64,000 nucleotides of DNA, taken from NCBI GenBank assembly GCA_019359395.1, contig JAHHHK010000007.1, positions 186,001-250,000 on the forward strand, written 5' to 3'. A program made the position numbers and the translations under genes. This stretch comes from Komarekiella atlantica HA4396-MV6 (GTDB lineage Bacteria; Cyanobacteriota; Cyanobacteriia; Cyanobacteriales; Nostocaceae). The notes under the pieces were generated by a model. That model had not been told where the DNA came from, did not search any database, and was given only the letters and a program-made list of their open reading frames with translations. Of the stretch, positions 46,066 to 56,245 are shown one piece after another. Position 1 is the first letter of the stretch. The number at the start of each line of letters is the position of its first letter.

Positions 46066-49000
46066 TTAACTTGCGATGAGGGTGACTCGTCCTTGGGAAC
46101 CGTAAGCAACTTCGCTGATATAAAGATTGGGATCGTGAAGTTCAGCAATGATGTGTTGTGCTGATTGTTGAGGATCTATGGCTGGATTTAGGTCGATCAC
46201 CCGCGCAAATACTTTTGGCCATTCCCATCTGAGGGTTTTGGTTAATCCGAATAAACCAGCGCCAACTGCACCAAAGTTGACGCTATGCTCTAAGCCAAAG
46301 GCTCCGTCGAGATGTGCTACTGTGCAGAAACAACTACGTCCGTGATGTGCTGCTTGGTTTAGGGATGGTTTGAGATGTTTCGCCATCAAAAATACGTGTT
46401 TGACGATCGCCTTTTCTTGTTCGAGATAAGAGATGCTTCCGGTGTCTGCTGTAAATACAGGATGTAGGTGGATAAAAGCCCCAATCACTCCGCAGTGAGA
46501 TGCGATCGCCTGCAATTGTTGTTGAAGATGTTCTTCACTCAAGTTTGCTAGGGTGACGCGAGTCACGCCTGCGGGTAAAGGTGATTGTTGGGGAATCAGC
46601 GATTGGGGAAAATTCACAACTACTACCTTCCAGCCTTGCTCAATTAGCGACTCAGCTAATTTAGAGGTGGTAAGGGAACCATCATCGGTGATTAAGCCGA
46701 CGTGTCCCTCTGGTAAACTGAAATCTAAATAATCTGGTGGCGCTAAGGGTTTGAGTTTGGCTGGACGGCGGGGGATATTGTGAACTATTTGAGGTGGCTG
46801 CTGCTCAAACTCAGACTCAGACTTTTTTTTTTCACCTCCAACCAACTGCTGGAGATAATCGACTATTTGACCGATGGTGCGTAGTTCCCCCAAATCTTCC
46901 ATGTTTGGCTTGGGTAGATTGGGGTACATTTCTTGCATCGCCCCCAAGATTTCCACTCGTTTGATGGAGTCAATCCCCAAGTCGGCTTCCATGTCCATTT
47001 CCAACTCCAGCATTTCTACTGGATAACCAGTTTTATCACTGGTGATGGTTAACAGAGTTTGACCTAAGTCTGCGAATTCATTACTTACTGCTGGTTCCGG
47101 TTCTGCTGTGAATTCAACAACTACGCTTGGTTCAGGTGAAGTGACTACCTCAGCCACAGGCGCAGTCACCTCTGGAGTCTCGGTTGCGTGTTGTACTTCG
47201 TGAATGGCGATTTCTACAGAAACACTTCTAGAAGCATGGGATTGCAGATACTCTACAACTTGGCCGATGGTGCGTAGTTCTCCCAAATCTTCCATATTTG
47301 GTTTGGGTAAGTCAGGATACATCTCCTGTAGCGCCCCTAGGATTTCCACTCGTTTGATGGAGTCAATCCCTAAGTCGGCTTCCATATCCATATCCATTTC
47401 CAGCATCTCTACTGGGTAGCCCGTTTTGTCGCTGGTGATAGCTAACAGGTTTTTATCCAAGTCAACAACATCAATGGTTGCACTTGGTGCTGGTTCTGGA
47501 CTAAATGCAACAACTTCGTTGACTGCTAGCTCAACATGGGGTTCTGCGATGGGGACAGATACTTCTACTACAGGCTCTACTGCGGGGATGGGTGTCTCAA
47601 CTATCGGCTCAACTACCTTGGAAATGGCGGAGAGAGGTGCTTGGGTAAAAGTTACGCCATTTTTAGCTACAGGCGCGATCGCAGGTAAAGGCTGGCTTTC
47701 TACAATCTTGGTAGTTGGGGATACAGGTGCGTCTGTAACGGTTGTTTCGGTGGTGAAAGGTACAAAATGATGGCGTTCGCTTACCCCGTTGCTGAGCGTC
47801 TCTTGCGGTTGAGCGGACACCACAGATTGAGTTGTTCCCTCACCAGAAAGTAGCTGAGAATACTCTAGTTGGATGAGTTGGAAAAAGTTTTTGGTATGTT
47901 CTACCTGCTCTTGAAGATATTGTTCATGGATGCGTAGAGTTTCACCTTGTTGAGAGTGAAATTGCATCATGCTACGCTCTAAGCTTTCCATAACAACTTG
48001 CTTCAGCTTGGCAGTTTCTATTGAAGGTTTACTATTACTCAACAAAGAATTTTGCTGTTGCATCAGTTGGAAAAACGTTTTGGCGTATTCCATTTGATGG
48101 TTGAGATAAGTTCCGTGAACTTGTAAATTCTCCGCTTGATTTTGCTGGAACTGTGTCAGCAGGTATTCTAAGCTTTCTAAAAGCTGTTGATAATTTGCAA
48201 GTTTTTCTGGTGTTGGTTGCATCTTCCCTCCGGGATGCTGGGCGTAAGACTCCTGGGCTGTTTGATATGCAATTACAGGATTCATCTGTTGCTCTGGTTG
48301 AGTAGCAATACTAGTGGGGGACTTAATCACACTGCTCACTAATGGGGTTGTAACAGGGGATGTTTTTTTATGCCCATTACTCCCAGGAGAGTGCTGAGTA
48401 TTAACTGTTAACTGTTGACTGTTAACTGTTGACTGTTGACTGTTTACTGTTAACTCTTGACTGTTTACTGTTAACGTCGCTTTGTGCCCATTCTGCAAAG
48501 CTAAAGCAAAGGCATTTTTCGTTTTTTCGGATCTATGGTTGATGCCGTTTAAACGTACATTTAACGCCTTCTTGTTCTCAACTGGCGGTAGTGTTTGGGG
48601 AAGGTGGTAAGGATCGAGGTTATTCAAAGCCAAACCAATTACGCGCAACTGCACAACCGCTTCTCGCAAAGAGCGATCGCTATTCTTTTGAGCGCTGGGG
48701 TTCAGAGATACGGTAAGATGTGGGCGATCGCCGAGGGTATCTTTTACCAAGTTAGTCAGAATTCTCCTGGGGCCAAATTCCACAAAGCAATAACCACCAG
48801 CCGCATAGATATTTTCAATCTCCTGCTTAAACAGCACCGAGTTTGAGAGGTGGGTTTCCAGGATTTTTTGAATAGTTTGCGGTTCTTTGGGATACTGCTT
48901 ACTGGTGACGTTGCTGTAAACAGGGATTTGAGGATTTTGGAAGGTGACAGCTTTAGTAGCGATCGCAAAGGATTTTTGAGCAAAGGCGATTAACGGTGTA

Positions 49001-51492
49001 TGGAAAGCTGCTGATACAGGTAATAAAACAGCCGTATATCCTTTGTCGTGTAAAGCCTGACGGACTTTGGCGATTTCTGCGGTAGGCCCTGCTAAGACAA
49101 ATTGAGTTGGGGAATTTTGGTTTGCGATCGTAACTTGCGGAAAATGTCTCAGCACTACTTCTACTTTGCTGATATCTTCTTTGACAGCCAACATACTTCC
49201 CGCATCATGATCAGGGTCTTCTGGAGCCGCCATTGCTTGACCCCTAGCCTTCACTAGAAACAAGTAATCTTCCTCACTCAAAACGCCCGCAGCCCACAAG
49301 GCTGTAAGTTCTCCAAAGCTGTGTCCCGCGACAAAATCTGATTTGAACCCAGCTTGTTGCAGTATGGAATAAAGCCCAGCACTAAACACCCCAATAGCTG
49401 GTTGAGCATATTCTGTGCGTTGCAAAGCAGCAATTTGGGCATTCTTTTCTGCCTCTTCAAACACAGGATGAGGAAACACTATCTCTGAAATTGGCCGCAA
49501 ATTATCCTTGAGTAACAAGCTATCCATCTGCCCGTAAAGACGCCGCAGAGCAGGAAAGTTCATCACCGCTTCCCGGCCCATTTCCAAGTATTGTGAACCT
49601 TGTCCAGAAAACAGCGCGACTACTTTTCCGCCCAGATTCATCCCAGAGGAACGATAGTAAATTCCTTGGGGATGCTCCCAAGACGCTACTGATCCTTTGT
49701 GTTTCAGCCAGTCGATACTAGTTTGCAGGAACTTGCAAGCTTCTTGCAGATTTTCGGCAACAAACCCAACTCTGGCATTAGAGAGAGGAATTTCTTGTGA
49801 TTTGCACTCTTTGACTAATTCTGCATAGTGTCTATCACCTCCATCTGACTGCAACTTAGCTAAAATCTCTTCAGATTTAGCTAACAATTGGGCTGGGGTG
49901 GGAGCAAACAGCAACACTTCACTAGGAGCATTGTGTAAGCGATAAGCGCAATCCGATTCTGCTTCATATTCTTCTAAGACGACGTGATAGTTAGTGCCGC
50001 CAAAGCCGAAAGAACTTACACCCGCGCGTCTTGGTGCTTCGCCCTCTGCACGAATCCAAGGCCTGGTTTCAGTATTTAAATAAAATGCCGAATTTTTGAT
50101 ATTAAGTTTAGGGTTCGGCTCGGTGATGTTAATTGTGGGTGGTAATACTTTGTGATGTAGCGCCAAAGCAGTTTTAATCAGACTTGCTGCACCCGCAGCT
50201 GCTTTTGTGTGTCCGATTTGGGATTTCACACTACCCAAAGCAATATGCTGTCTTTTCGAGTCATGTTCAGCAAAAAAGTCACTTAAAGATCCGAATTCCG
50301 TCGGATCTCCAGCCATTGTGCCTGTACCATGCGCTTCCATCAAACCAACTGTGGCGGGAGAAAAGCCGGCATCCTCATAAGCACGCTCTAAGGCTTTAAC
50401 TTGCCCTTCTTTGCGAGGTGCATAAATGCTCTTGTAACGCCCATCGCTAGAAGTACCAATCCCCTTGATGACTGCATAGATTTTGTCGTTGTCGCGTTCG
50501 GCGTCTTCTAGGCGTTTGAGGACAATCATGCCGATACCTTCACCCAGCATCATCCCATCCGACTTTGCATCGAAAGGTTTGACATTCTCACTAGGAGAGA
50601 CAGCCGGTGTTTTGCTGAATGATATATAAGCCATGATTGTGTTGTCGGTGTCAACACCACCAGTTAGCATCATGTCAGAGCGATGCTCAACTAGCTCGCT
50701 AATTGCCATCTTTAAAGCACCGAAGGAACTCGCACAAGCAGCATCAACTACGCAGTTCAGCCCGCCAAAATTCAAACGATTGGCAATTCTGCCGGCGACT
50801 ACGTTAGCCAACATCCCTGGGAAGGCATTTTCATCCCACTTTACATAAGCGCTTTTGATTTTATCGACGATTTTTTGCGTATCTTCATCAGATAAGCCGC
50901 TACTTTTGAGAGCTTTTTCCCAAATGGGATACTCTAATCTGGCGGAAAGTGGCATTCCCAATTGCTTGGCCATTGCCACACCTAAGATGACGCCAACCAT
51001 CTCACGATTAAAGTCACGTTGTTCGCCGTAACCTGCGTCTTCCATCGCCTCTTTCGCAACTACTAAACTCAATAGTTGTGATACATCTGTGACTTCTAAA
51101 ATGCTTGGTGGTATACCAAATTCCATTGGGTTAAAATCCACCTCTGGAATAAACCCACCTCTTTTACAATAGGTTTTATCTTCAGCAGTTCTCGGATTTG
51201 GATCGTAGTAATCTTCTACGCTCCAATGGGTGGATGGAACATCAGTAATACAGTCAATTTTGTTGACTATATTTTGCCAGTATTCCCGCAAATTTCTGGC
51301 TTTGGGTAATAAAGATGCCATCCCAACGATCGCTATAGGATTATGTTGCAGTTGTCTGTTAATTTTGTTGATTGATATTGATTTTTCTGACTTCATGTTT
51401 TTTTCCTCTATAGACCTAATCAAATCCTTTTCACAATTGTTGATCTGAGCTTCTAACTCCGCTAAGGCAGTATCAATTGAATAAGCAGGCAT
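46066..51492 (-). CDS. hglE: HGL synthase: KS-AT-ACP-ACP with N-terminal half of a KR
   Basis: The protein is 1808 aa from ATG 51492; ATG 51396 (residue 33) has a better ribosome site, AGAGGA, and may be the true start. The KS (about 50-500) has DAACASSFGA (Cys about 251), EAHGTGTMAGD and VKSQIGHTKAAAG. The AT (about 635-940) has FSGQGSQYLEMG and AGHSFGELTALWA. Two nearly identical carrier domains follow at about 1345-1420 and 1475-1550, each with LGIDSIKR. The C-terminus (about 1580-1808) is the non-catalytic Rossmann half of a PKS KR. This is a PfaA-like layout cut within the KR. A heptamer repeat lies in the AT-ACP linker (residues about 1007-1031). Confidence 0.9.
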   Translation of the reverse strand: MPAYSIDTALAELEAQINNCEKDLIRSIEEKNMKSEKSISINKINRQLQHNPIAIVGMASLLPKARNLREYWQNIVNKIDCITDVPSTHWSVEDYYDPNPRTAEDKTYCKRGGFIPEVDFNPMEFGIPPSILEVTDVSQLLSLVVAKEAMEDAGYGEQRDFNREMVGVILGVAMAKQLGMPLSARLEYPIWEKALKSSGLSDEDTQKIVDKIKSAYVKWDENAFPGMLANVVAGRIANRLNFGGLNCVVDAACASSFGALKMAISELVEHRSDMMLTGGVDTDNTIMAYISFSKTPAVSPSENVKPFDAKSDGMMLGEGIGMIVLKRLEDAERDNDKIYAVIKGIGTSSDGRYKSIYAPRKEGQVKALERAYEDAGFSPATVGLMEAHGTGTMAGDPTEFGSLSDFFAEHDSKRQHIALGSVKSQIGHTKAAAGAASLIKTALALHHKVLPPTINITEPNPKLNIKNSAFYLNTETRPWIRAEGEAPRRAGVSSFGFGGTNYHVVLEEYEAESDCAYRLHNAPSEVLLFAPTPAQLLAKSEEILAKLQSDGGDRHYAELVKECKSQEIPLSNARVGFVAENLQEACKFLQTSIDWLKHKGSVASWEHPQGIYYRSSGMNLGGKVVALFSGQGSQYLEMGREAVMNFPALRRLYGQMDSLLLKDNLRPISEIVFPHPVFEEAEKNAQIAALQRTEYAQPAIGVFSAGLYSILQQAGFKSDFVAGHSFGELTALWAAGVLSEEDYLFLVKARGQAMAAPEDPDHDAGSMLAVKEDISKVEVVLRHFPQVTIANQNSPTQFVLAGPTAEIAKVRQALHDKGYTAVLLPVSAAFHTPLIAFAQKSFAIATKAVTFQNPQIPVYSNVTSKQYPKEPQTIQKILETHLSNSVLFKQEIENIYAAGGYCFVEFGPRRILTNLVKDTLGDRPHLTVSLNPSAQKNSDRSLREAVVQLRVIGLALNNLDPYHLPQTLPPVENKKALNVRLNGINHRSEKTKNAFALALQNGHKATLTVNSQELTVNSQQSTVNSQQLTVNTQHSPGSNGHKKTSPVTTPLVSSVIKSPTSIATQPEQQMNPVIAYQTAQESYAQHPGGKMQPTPEKLANYQQLLESLEYLLTQFQQNQAENLQVHGTYLNHQMEYAKTFFQLMQQQNSLLSNSKPSIETAKLKQVVMESLERSMMQFHSQQGETLRIHEQYLQEQVEHTKNFFQLIQLEYSQLLSGEGTTQSVVSAQPQETLSNGVSERHHFVPFTTETTVTDAPVSPTTKIVESQPLPAIAPVAKNGVTFTQAPLSAISKVVEPIVETPIPAVEPVVEVSVPIAEPHVELAVNEVVAFSPEPAPSATIDVVDLDKNLLAITSDKTGYPVEMLEMDMDMEADLGIDSIKRVEILGALQEMYPDLPKPNMEDLGELRTIGQVVEYLQSHASRSVSVEIAIHEVQHATETPEVTAPVAEVVTSPEPSVVVEFTAEPEPAVSNEFADLGQTLLTITSDKTGYPVEMLELEMDMEADLGIDSIKRVEILGAMQEMYPNLPKPNMEDLGELRTIGQIVDYLQQLVGGEKKKSESEFEQQPPQIVHNIPRRPAKLKPLAPPDYLDFSLPEGHVGLITDDGSLTTSKLAESLIEQGWKVVVVNFPQSLIPQQSPLPAGVTRVTLANLSEEHLQQQLQAIASHCGVIGAFIHLHPVFTADTGSISYLEQEKAIVKHVFLMAKHLKPSLNQAAHHGRSCFCTVAHLDGAFGLEHSVNFGAVGAGLFGLTKTLRWEWPKVFARVIDLNPAIDPQQSAQHIIAELHDPNLYISEVAYGSQGRVTLIAS
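48402..48471. repeat. in-frame STRR-type heptamer array inside hglE
   Basis: Ten consecutive heptamers TNACTGT (TAACTGT, TGACTGT, TTACTGT and one TAACTCT variant) lie within the coding sequence. On the coding strand they read as a TVNSQ(Q/E)x heptapeptide repeat, about four copies, in the linker between AT and the first ACP. The same heptamers occur in the intergenic region at 57693-57727. Confidence 0.92.
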
Positions 51493-51725
51493 AGGACATA
51501 GACTAATCTTGAGTACTGTGGATTGTGTAGCGACAGTAATTTCTGTTGCCTACGAACAATGAGGAGCTACTTTTTCTGACAAGCAGCTAGCTATCTTATC
51601 TACGTTTACGTAGCGTGGCGCAGCTAAGACTAAATGCTTTTCTCCAAATCAACACCACACGATACATACTGTCCTCATAGAGCCACAGATTTATAGGCAT
51701 GGCACATAGCGATCGCGTCAGAATG

Positions 51726-52019
51726 TTATACAGAGCTTGACTCTTGGTATTGTGGTAATAGGTCAACGATGTTGGTGAAACTGGTAAAATAGTCTCGGAG
51801 TCCGTTAGCTGCTTGACCAGTGAATTTAATCCATTCGTAATCACACATATTTTGATAAATGGTATCCCACTGGAGCAATGGAAACTTAGGAGCAGCTATT
51901 AGAACAGAAACGCTTTTTTCTCCTGAAGTAGTTTGATTTTCTAGCCTAATTGCAGCTATATAGCTGGTATTAATGACAACGTTCTGTATCTTGAAAAATG
52001 TCATAGCCAGTTTCGACAT
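51726..52019 (-). CDS. hypothetical protein upstream of hglE (97 aa)
   Basis: ATG 52019 or ATG 52004 (MTFFKIQNVVINTSYIAAIR). A small soluble alpha/beta protein with SVSVLIAAPKFPLLQWDTIY and a C-terminal LRDYFTSFTNIVDLLPQ. Composition is protein-like and codon use resembles the neighbours, but there is no strong ribosome site. It points the same way as hglE, about 230 bases upstream. In Anabaena PCC 7120 small genes also lie between hgdB and hglE. Family not recognised; an overlapping frame at 51596-51844 is less likely. Confidence 0.5.
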   Translation of the reverse strand: MSKLAMTFFKIQNVVINTSYIAAIRLENQTTSGEKSVSVLIAAPKFPLLQWDTIYQNMCDYEWIKFTGQAANGLRDYFTSFTNIVDLLPQYQESSSV

Positions 52020-53558
52020 CCAGGATAATTATCTTATGGAATTTGACCACAAAAAGAAGACAAGTTCGTTACAGAAAAGACATTACCTATAATCAAAATT
52101 TGTGCAATACGAACAACTGCATAAATGGTTTAAAGGTAATGACAAAGTAGTTAAATTTAGTTATTTATGCTTTTAAAATCTCAATTAAATAACTAATTTA
52201 TCTGACCGCTTTGAAGCATTGAATTAATAAAAACCCTAGCATACTTTATAGAAACTAAATCATTACTTTAAATTTATTTTATAAATAAAGTAACCTCTTG
52301 CTGATGTAATTTTTGCATAAATTTCAATAAAAAAGTATAATTTATAACCTTTATTCTAGTAAATAATTTTGTTTTATGCGGGTAATTCATCAATTTTCTC
52401 TTGATTAAGTTAACAACGCAAACATATTGTCTAATAAGTAACAATTCAATGAATACATAAATAAATTGAATAGCCATAAGTGTCTTTTTCTCAGAGGAAC
52501 ATCATAATTGAGCTAAGATTTTTGATGAATTTTTAATTTAAATCAATTTAAGAACTAAAGCGGTTGTTTATAAAGCAAATATTAATTTTTAATATGTTGC
52601 GTGATAAACATAATAATGATTTCGTTTTCCAGTTTATTCGTTCCTAGGAGACTTCCCAGTCAAGCCCTTCGGGCAGGGAAAAGGTTAAAGGGGAAAGGGA
52701 AGCCAATAACTTTAGTTATGGGCTCTGATCTAAGGATGCTGTATTTCTCGTACTACGTCAGAGCGAAATACATCTTTTTCCTTCTTCATCTTTAAAAAGA
52801 GGCGATGCACTCACTGAGCGTACTTGTGCTGAGTTTCGGCTACGCGGCAGTTGAGCGAAGTCGAAACTCAACTACCGCGTAGCCGTAAAGCATGCGACAT
52901 AGCTACGCTTAGGGCGCAGCCTCAAAGTAGAGAAGTAGCCGAAGTGGGCTTTATACTTGTGGAGAAAAGTTTTTAATTCTTTCCCTTTACCCTTCTCGGT
53001 AAAACTAATGATAATGTCTCATACTACACAACTATGCTGACAATAATCTGCTAATAATATTAAAACCAATTGATAACTAATAATCTGTTGTAATTGCAAT
53101 TAGTAGATGAGTAATTTTTCTCAGTCTTTAATTATTTACATGACAAATATCATAGTAATTTCATTAAAAATTAGATAGACTTAACCGATTGACAAATCAC
53201 AAGTTTTTTGCCATACTTGAACACAAGTTTATCCGAGTTTTACCAGCACTTCATTCTTTTTGAGATTTAATTTTTTTAGCTAGCGCTATTGTATTTTACG
53301 CTACTGGCTTCGAGGTCAAATTAGGATAAAATTTAGGAAGCTTTGGAGTAACGCCACTATTAATTTTGACGCCAACCTAGTGCTTTATGGCGGCTGTAAA
53401 GGTGTACAACAATTCATATAAAACCAATTAGACTTCTTTGATGTCTTCAGGTAAAACCGTAGAGGAAAAGCCCTCTTAGTTAATCGAATAAGTCTGCTTT
53501 AATCGACTGATGTAGCTATTTAGGCTATCCCTTGGTAAAACAGAATTGGAATAAAAAT
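52020..53558. other. long divergent regulatory region between the synthase and export arms
   Basis: About 1.5 kb without a convincing gene. 52020-52620 and 53020-53330 are very AT-rich. 52837-52885 is a strong hairpin (19-base arms with one mismatch, CGGCTACGCGG...CCGCGTAGCCG). A weak NtcA-like site, GTAATTGCAATTAG, lies at 53090-53103 (last base differs from GTA-N8-TAC). The hgdB promoter should lie in the right part. An open frame at 52274-52477 follows the AT-rich stretch and is not supported. Confidence 0.5.
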
Positions 53559-54764
53559 ATGGCAGTAAATAAAGAAAGCCGATTATTCACAAAACACGTA
53601 GGTCGGTGGCGAGTAATATTGGCAACCTCTATCCTTTTAGCTACCGGACTAGTATCTTTTTACAGTTTTTCACCATTTTGGTCTAAACCTAAAGTTCAAA
53701 CACCCCCAGCGAATCCACCAAAGGCTGTGACTCCGGTAAAAGTTGCTGTAACTGCACTAGGACGTTTGCAACCAGAAGGCGAAATTACCTCTTTGTCTGC
53801 TCCTAGTTCTAATAGCGGTGTACGAGTAGACAGACTTTTGGTTAAGGAAGGAGACGAAGTTAGAGCAGGGCAAGTATTGGCTTATCTAGAAGACTATACT
53901 CGTTCGACAGCGGCTCTACAACAAGCTTTAGATAAACTGCAAGTTGCTAAAGCTAAACTAGCGCAAGTCAAATCTGGCGCGAAAACCGGAGACATCAATG
54001 CTCAAGAGGCTGCGATCGCTACTTTAGAGTCTCAATTCAAAGGAGACACTGCAACGCAAGAAGCGACAATTGCGCGTATCCAGGCTCAGGTAGACAACGC
54101 TCAAGCCGAGAATGAGCGATATCAGCAGTTATACAGACAAGGTGCGATCGCAGCTTCCGTAGCAGATACTAAAGCTTTGCAATTGAAGACTACACAACAA
54201 CAATTGACAGAAGCTCAAGCTACTCTCAAACGAACTCAGGACACTTTTCAAGAACAACAAAAGCAAGCACAAGCCCAACTCAACAGTATTAGCGAAGTAC
54301 GTACTGTAGATGTTGAAGCAGCACAAGCCGATGTCAACAGTGCCGTAACCAGTATTAGACAAGCAAAAGCAGACCAAGAGTTAACCTACATCAAATCTCC
54401 CATAAATGGCAAAATTTTGAAAATTCATGCCAAAACCGGAGAAGTCATTACTAATACAGGATTTGCTGAGATAGGTAAAACCTCTCAAATGTACGTGATT
54501 GCAGAGGTGTACCAAACCGATGTTCAAAAGGTGCGTGTAGGACAAAAAGCCACCATTACCAGCACTGCATTTACTGGAGTATTACGAGGAACTGTAAAAG
54601 AAATCGGTTGGCAAGTTGACAAACAAAGTATCTTCAGCCTCAACCCAGGCTCAGACACAGATCGCAGAATAGTTGAGGTAAAAATCTCCATCGATAATCC
54701 CGCAGATAGTGAACGAGTGGCTCGTCTAACCAACTTGCAGGTAGATGTTGCGATTCAAATATAG
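53559..54764 (+). CDS. hgdB: HGL exporter adaptor (DevB/HlyD type)
   Basis: The protein is 401 aa from ATG 53559 (TTGGAAT upstream; an in-frame TTG at 53532). One N-terminal membrane helix (VILATSILLATGLVSFYSF) and a Pro-rich stretch precede ITSLSAPSSNSGVRVDRLLV (lipoyl half). A long alpha-hairpin (about 115-275) rich in Gln/Ala follows, then LTYIKSPINGKILKI and a beta-barrel. This is the DevB class that links an ABC permease to TolC (HgdD) for glycolipid export. The order hgdB-hgdC-hgdA matches all5347-all5346-all5345 of Anabaena PCC 7120. Confidence 0.88.
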   Translation: MAVNKESRLFTKHVGRWRVILATSILLATGLVSFYSFSPFWSKPKVQTPPANPPKAVTPVKVAVTALGRLQPEGEITSLSAPSSNSGVRVDRLLVKEGDEVRAGQVLAYLEDYTRSTAALQQALDKLQVAKAKLAQVKSGAKTGDINAQEAAIATLESQFKGDTATQEATIARIQAQVDNAQAENERYQQLYRQGAIAASVADTKALQLKTTQQQLTEAQATLKRTQDTFQEQQKQAQAQLNSISEVRTVDVEAAQADVNSAVTSIRQAKADQELTYIKSPINGKILKIHAKTGEVITNTGFAEIGKTSQMYVIAEVYQTDVQKVRVGQKATITSTAFTGVLRGTVKEIGWQVDKQSIFSLNPGSDTDRRIVEVKISIDNPADSERVARLTNLQVDVAIQI

Positions 54765-54931
54765 TCATTACTCATCGGTTAGTAGTTATAACCAACAAAT
54801 GACAAAGCGCAAAGTCTGAGCAGAGGCTTCCTCTGTTGGCGCAGCCCGCCGCAGGCATCAGAACTTTGTAAGAGAGGACAAAGAAAAAATGACAAAGGAC
54901 AACTGACAAATAACAAATAAAAAGTAAATCC

Positions 54932-56110
54932 ATGAATTTTAAGATTCCTTTGGCATGGCTACAGCTAGCTCAACAAAAAGTGCGTTTTGTAGTAGCTGTA
55001 GCGGGTATTGCTTTTATTGTCCTGTTAATGTTTGTGCAACTTGGTTTCCAAGATGCTCTTTATTCTAGCGCTACCGCAGTACATCAAAATCTGCGAGGAG
55101 ATTTATTTTTAGTCAGTTCGCAATATAAATCTTTGACCTCAAATCAAAGCTTTTCACGAACTCGTTTGTACCAAGCTCTGGGGTTTGATGGTGTAGAGTC
55201 AGTTAGCCCCATGTATTTACAGTTTGCAAAATTAAAAAATCCGGCAACTGGAGAGAAATATTCAATTTATGTGATTGGTTTCGACCCAGGAAACCCTGTG
55301 ATGAATATTCCAGAGGTTGATCGAAATTTAGATAAACTAAAAATTCCCGATGTCATGCTTTTTGACCGGGATTCGCGTACAGAGTTTGGGCCAATTGCTG
55401 AGCAATTTAATGTGGGAGATTCTAAGCAGACAATTGAAATATTTCCCTTTAATTCATTAATTGGCTATAGGGTGAGAGTTGGTGGCTTGTTTAGCTTAGG
55501 CCCTTCCTTTGGAGTAGATGGTAATTTAATTGTCAGTGACTCTACTTTCCTAAGAATAAATCCAAATAGCCGCCCGGCAGAAATGATCGATGTTGGTGTG
55601 ATCGCCCTGAAACCTGGTGCTGATCCAGAAAAAGTGCTAAAAAATTTGCAAGCCAGTTTACCTAATGACATCCAAGTTTTTACTCGTCAAGGCTTCATTG
55701 ATTTTGAGAAAAAATATTGGTCTGTCAGAACACCTATCGGTTTTATTCTTAACTTGATGCTGACAATGGCTGCTGTGGTTGGTGTGGTTATTGTCTATCA
55801 AATTCTTTACAGCAATATTGCTACACAGTTCATTGCTTACGCTACCTTGAAAGCAATAGGTTATGCAAATAATTATTTACTGAATGTGGTTTTTCAACAA
55901 GCTTTAATCTTGGCGATTTTAAGTTATATCCCAGGCTTTCTTGCTTCAGTAGCTTTATATGATTTTGCCATGAAAGCCACTAAATTGCCAATAATCATGA
56001 CTGTTAATAATGCAATAATTGTTCTCACATCAACAATTCTTATGTGCATAACTTCTGGAGCGCTGGCGATTAATAAACTCCGTTCCGCAGATCCAGGAGA
56101 TATTTTCTAG
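54932..56110 (+). CDS. hgdC: HGL exporter permease (DevC type)
   Basis: The protein is 392 aa with four membrane spans: one N-terminal (VRFVVAVAGIAFIVLLMFVQ), then a large periplasmic MacB-core-like domain (about 45-260), and three C-terminal spans (LNLMLTMAAVVGVVIVYQIL and on). This is the FtsX/MacB-type permease found with DevB. No ATPase gene follows; the next gene is the epimerase-like hgdA. The ATPase must be supplied from elsewhere, for example by a DevA-type protein. Confidence 0.88.
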   Translation: MNFKIPLAWLQLAQQKVRFVVAVAGIAFIVLLMFVQLGFQDALYSSATAVHQNLRGDLFLVSSQYKSLTSNQSFSRTRLYQALGFDGVESVSPMYLQFAKLKNPATGEKYSIYVIGFDPGNPVMNIPEVDRNLDKLKIPDVMLFDRDSRTEFGPIAEQFNVGDSKQTIEIFPFNSLIGYRVRVGGLFSLGPSFGVDGNLIVSDSTFLRINPNSRPAEMIDVGVIALKPGADPEKVLKNLQASLPNDIQVFTRQGFIDFEKKYWSVRTPIGFILNLMLTMAAVVGVVIVYQILYSNIATQFIAYATLKAIGYANNYLLNVVFQQALILAILSYIPGFLASVALYDFAMKATKLPIIMTVNNAIIVLTSTILMCITSGALAINKLRSADPGDIF

Positions 56111-56245
56111 ACAAGTCATAGCAAGAAAAGTCATCCAATTATATATGCAAATAAGCAAGCGATCGCTGTACCACTTCCTACGGCGGATCACAGTCTTATA
56201 ACCGACAAATTAACGTAAATTAATCTACCAAAAAAAGCCTGCAAT

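Noticed and set aside
47426-47770. 114-codon rightward open frame inside hglE
   Set aside because: It lies antisense to the low-complexity ACP-linker coding region; a Ser/Thr-rich shadow frame.
51596-51844. 82-codon leftward open frame overlapping the 97-residue gene
   Set aside because: It overlaps in another frame; the 97-residue frame has more protein-like composition.
52274-52477. 67-codon leftward open frame in the hglE-hgdB region
   Set aside because: Very AT-rich sequence with low-complexity hydrophobic and Lys content, and no ribosome site.
53090-53103. NtcA-binding site upstream of hgdB
   Set aside because: It matches GTA-N8-TAC in all but the last base and lies far from the start, so it is too weak to claim.
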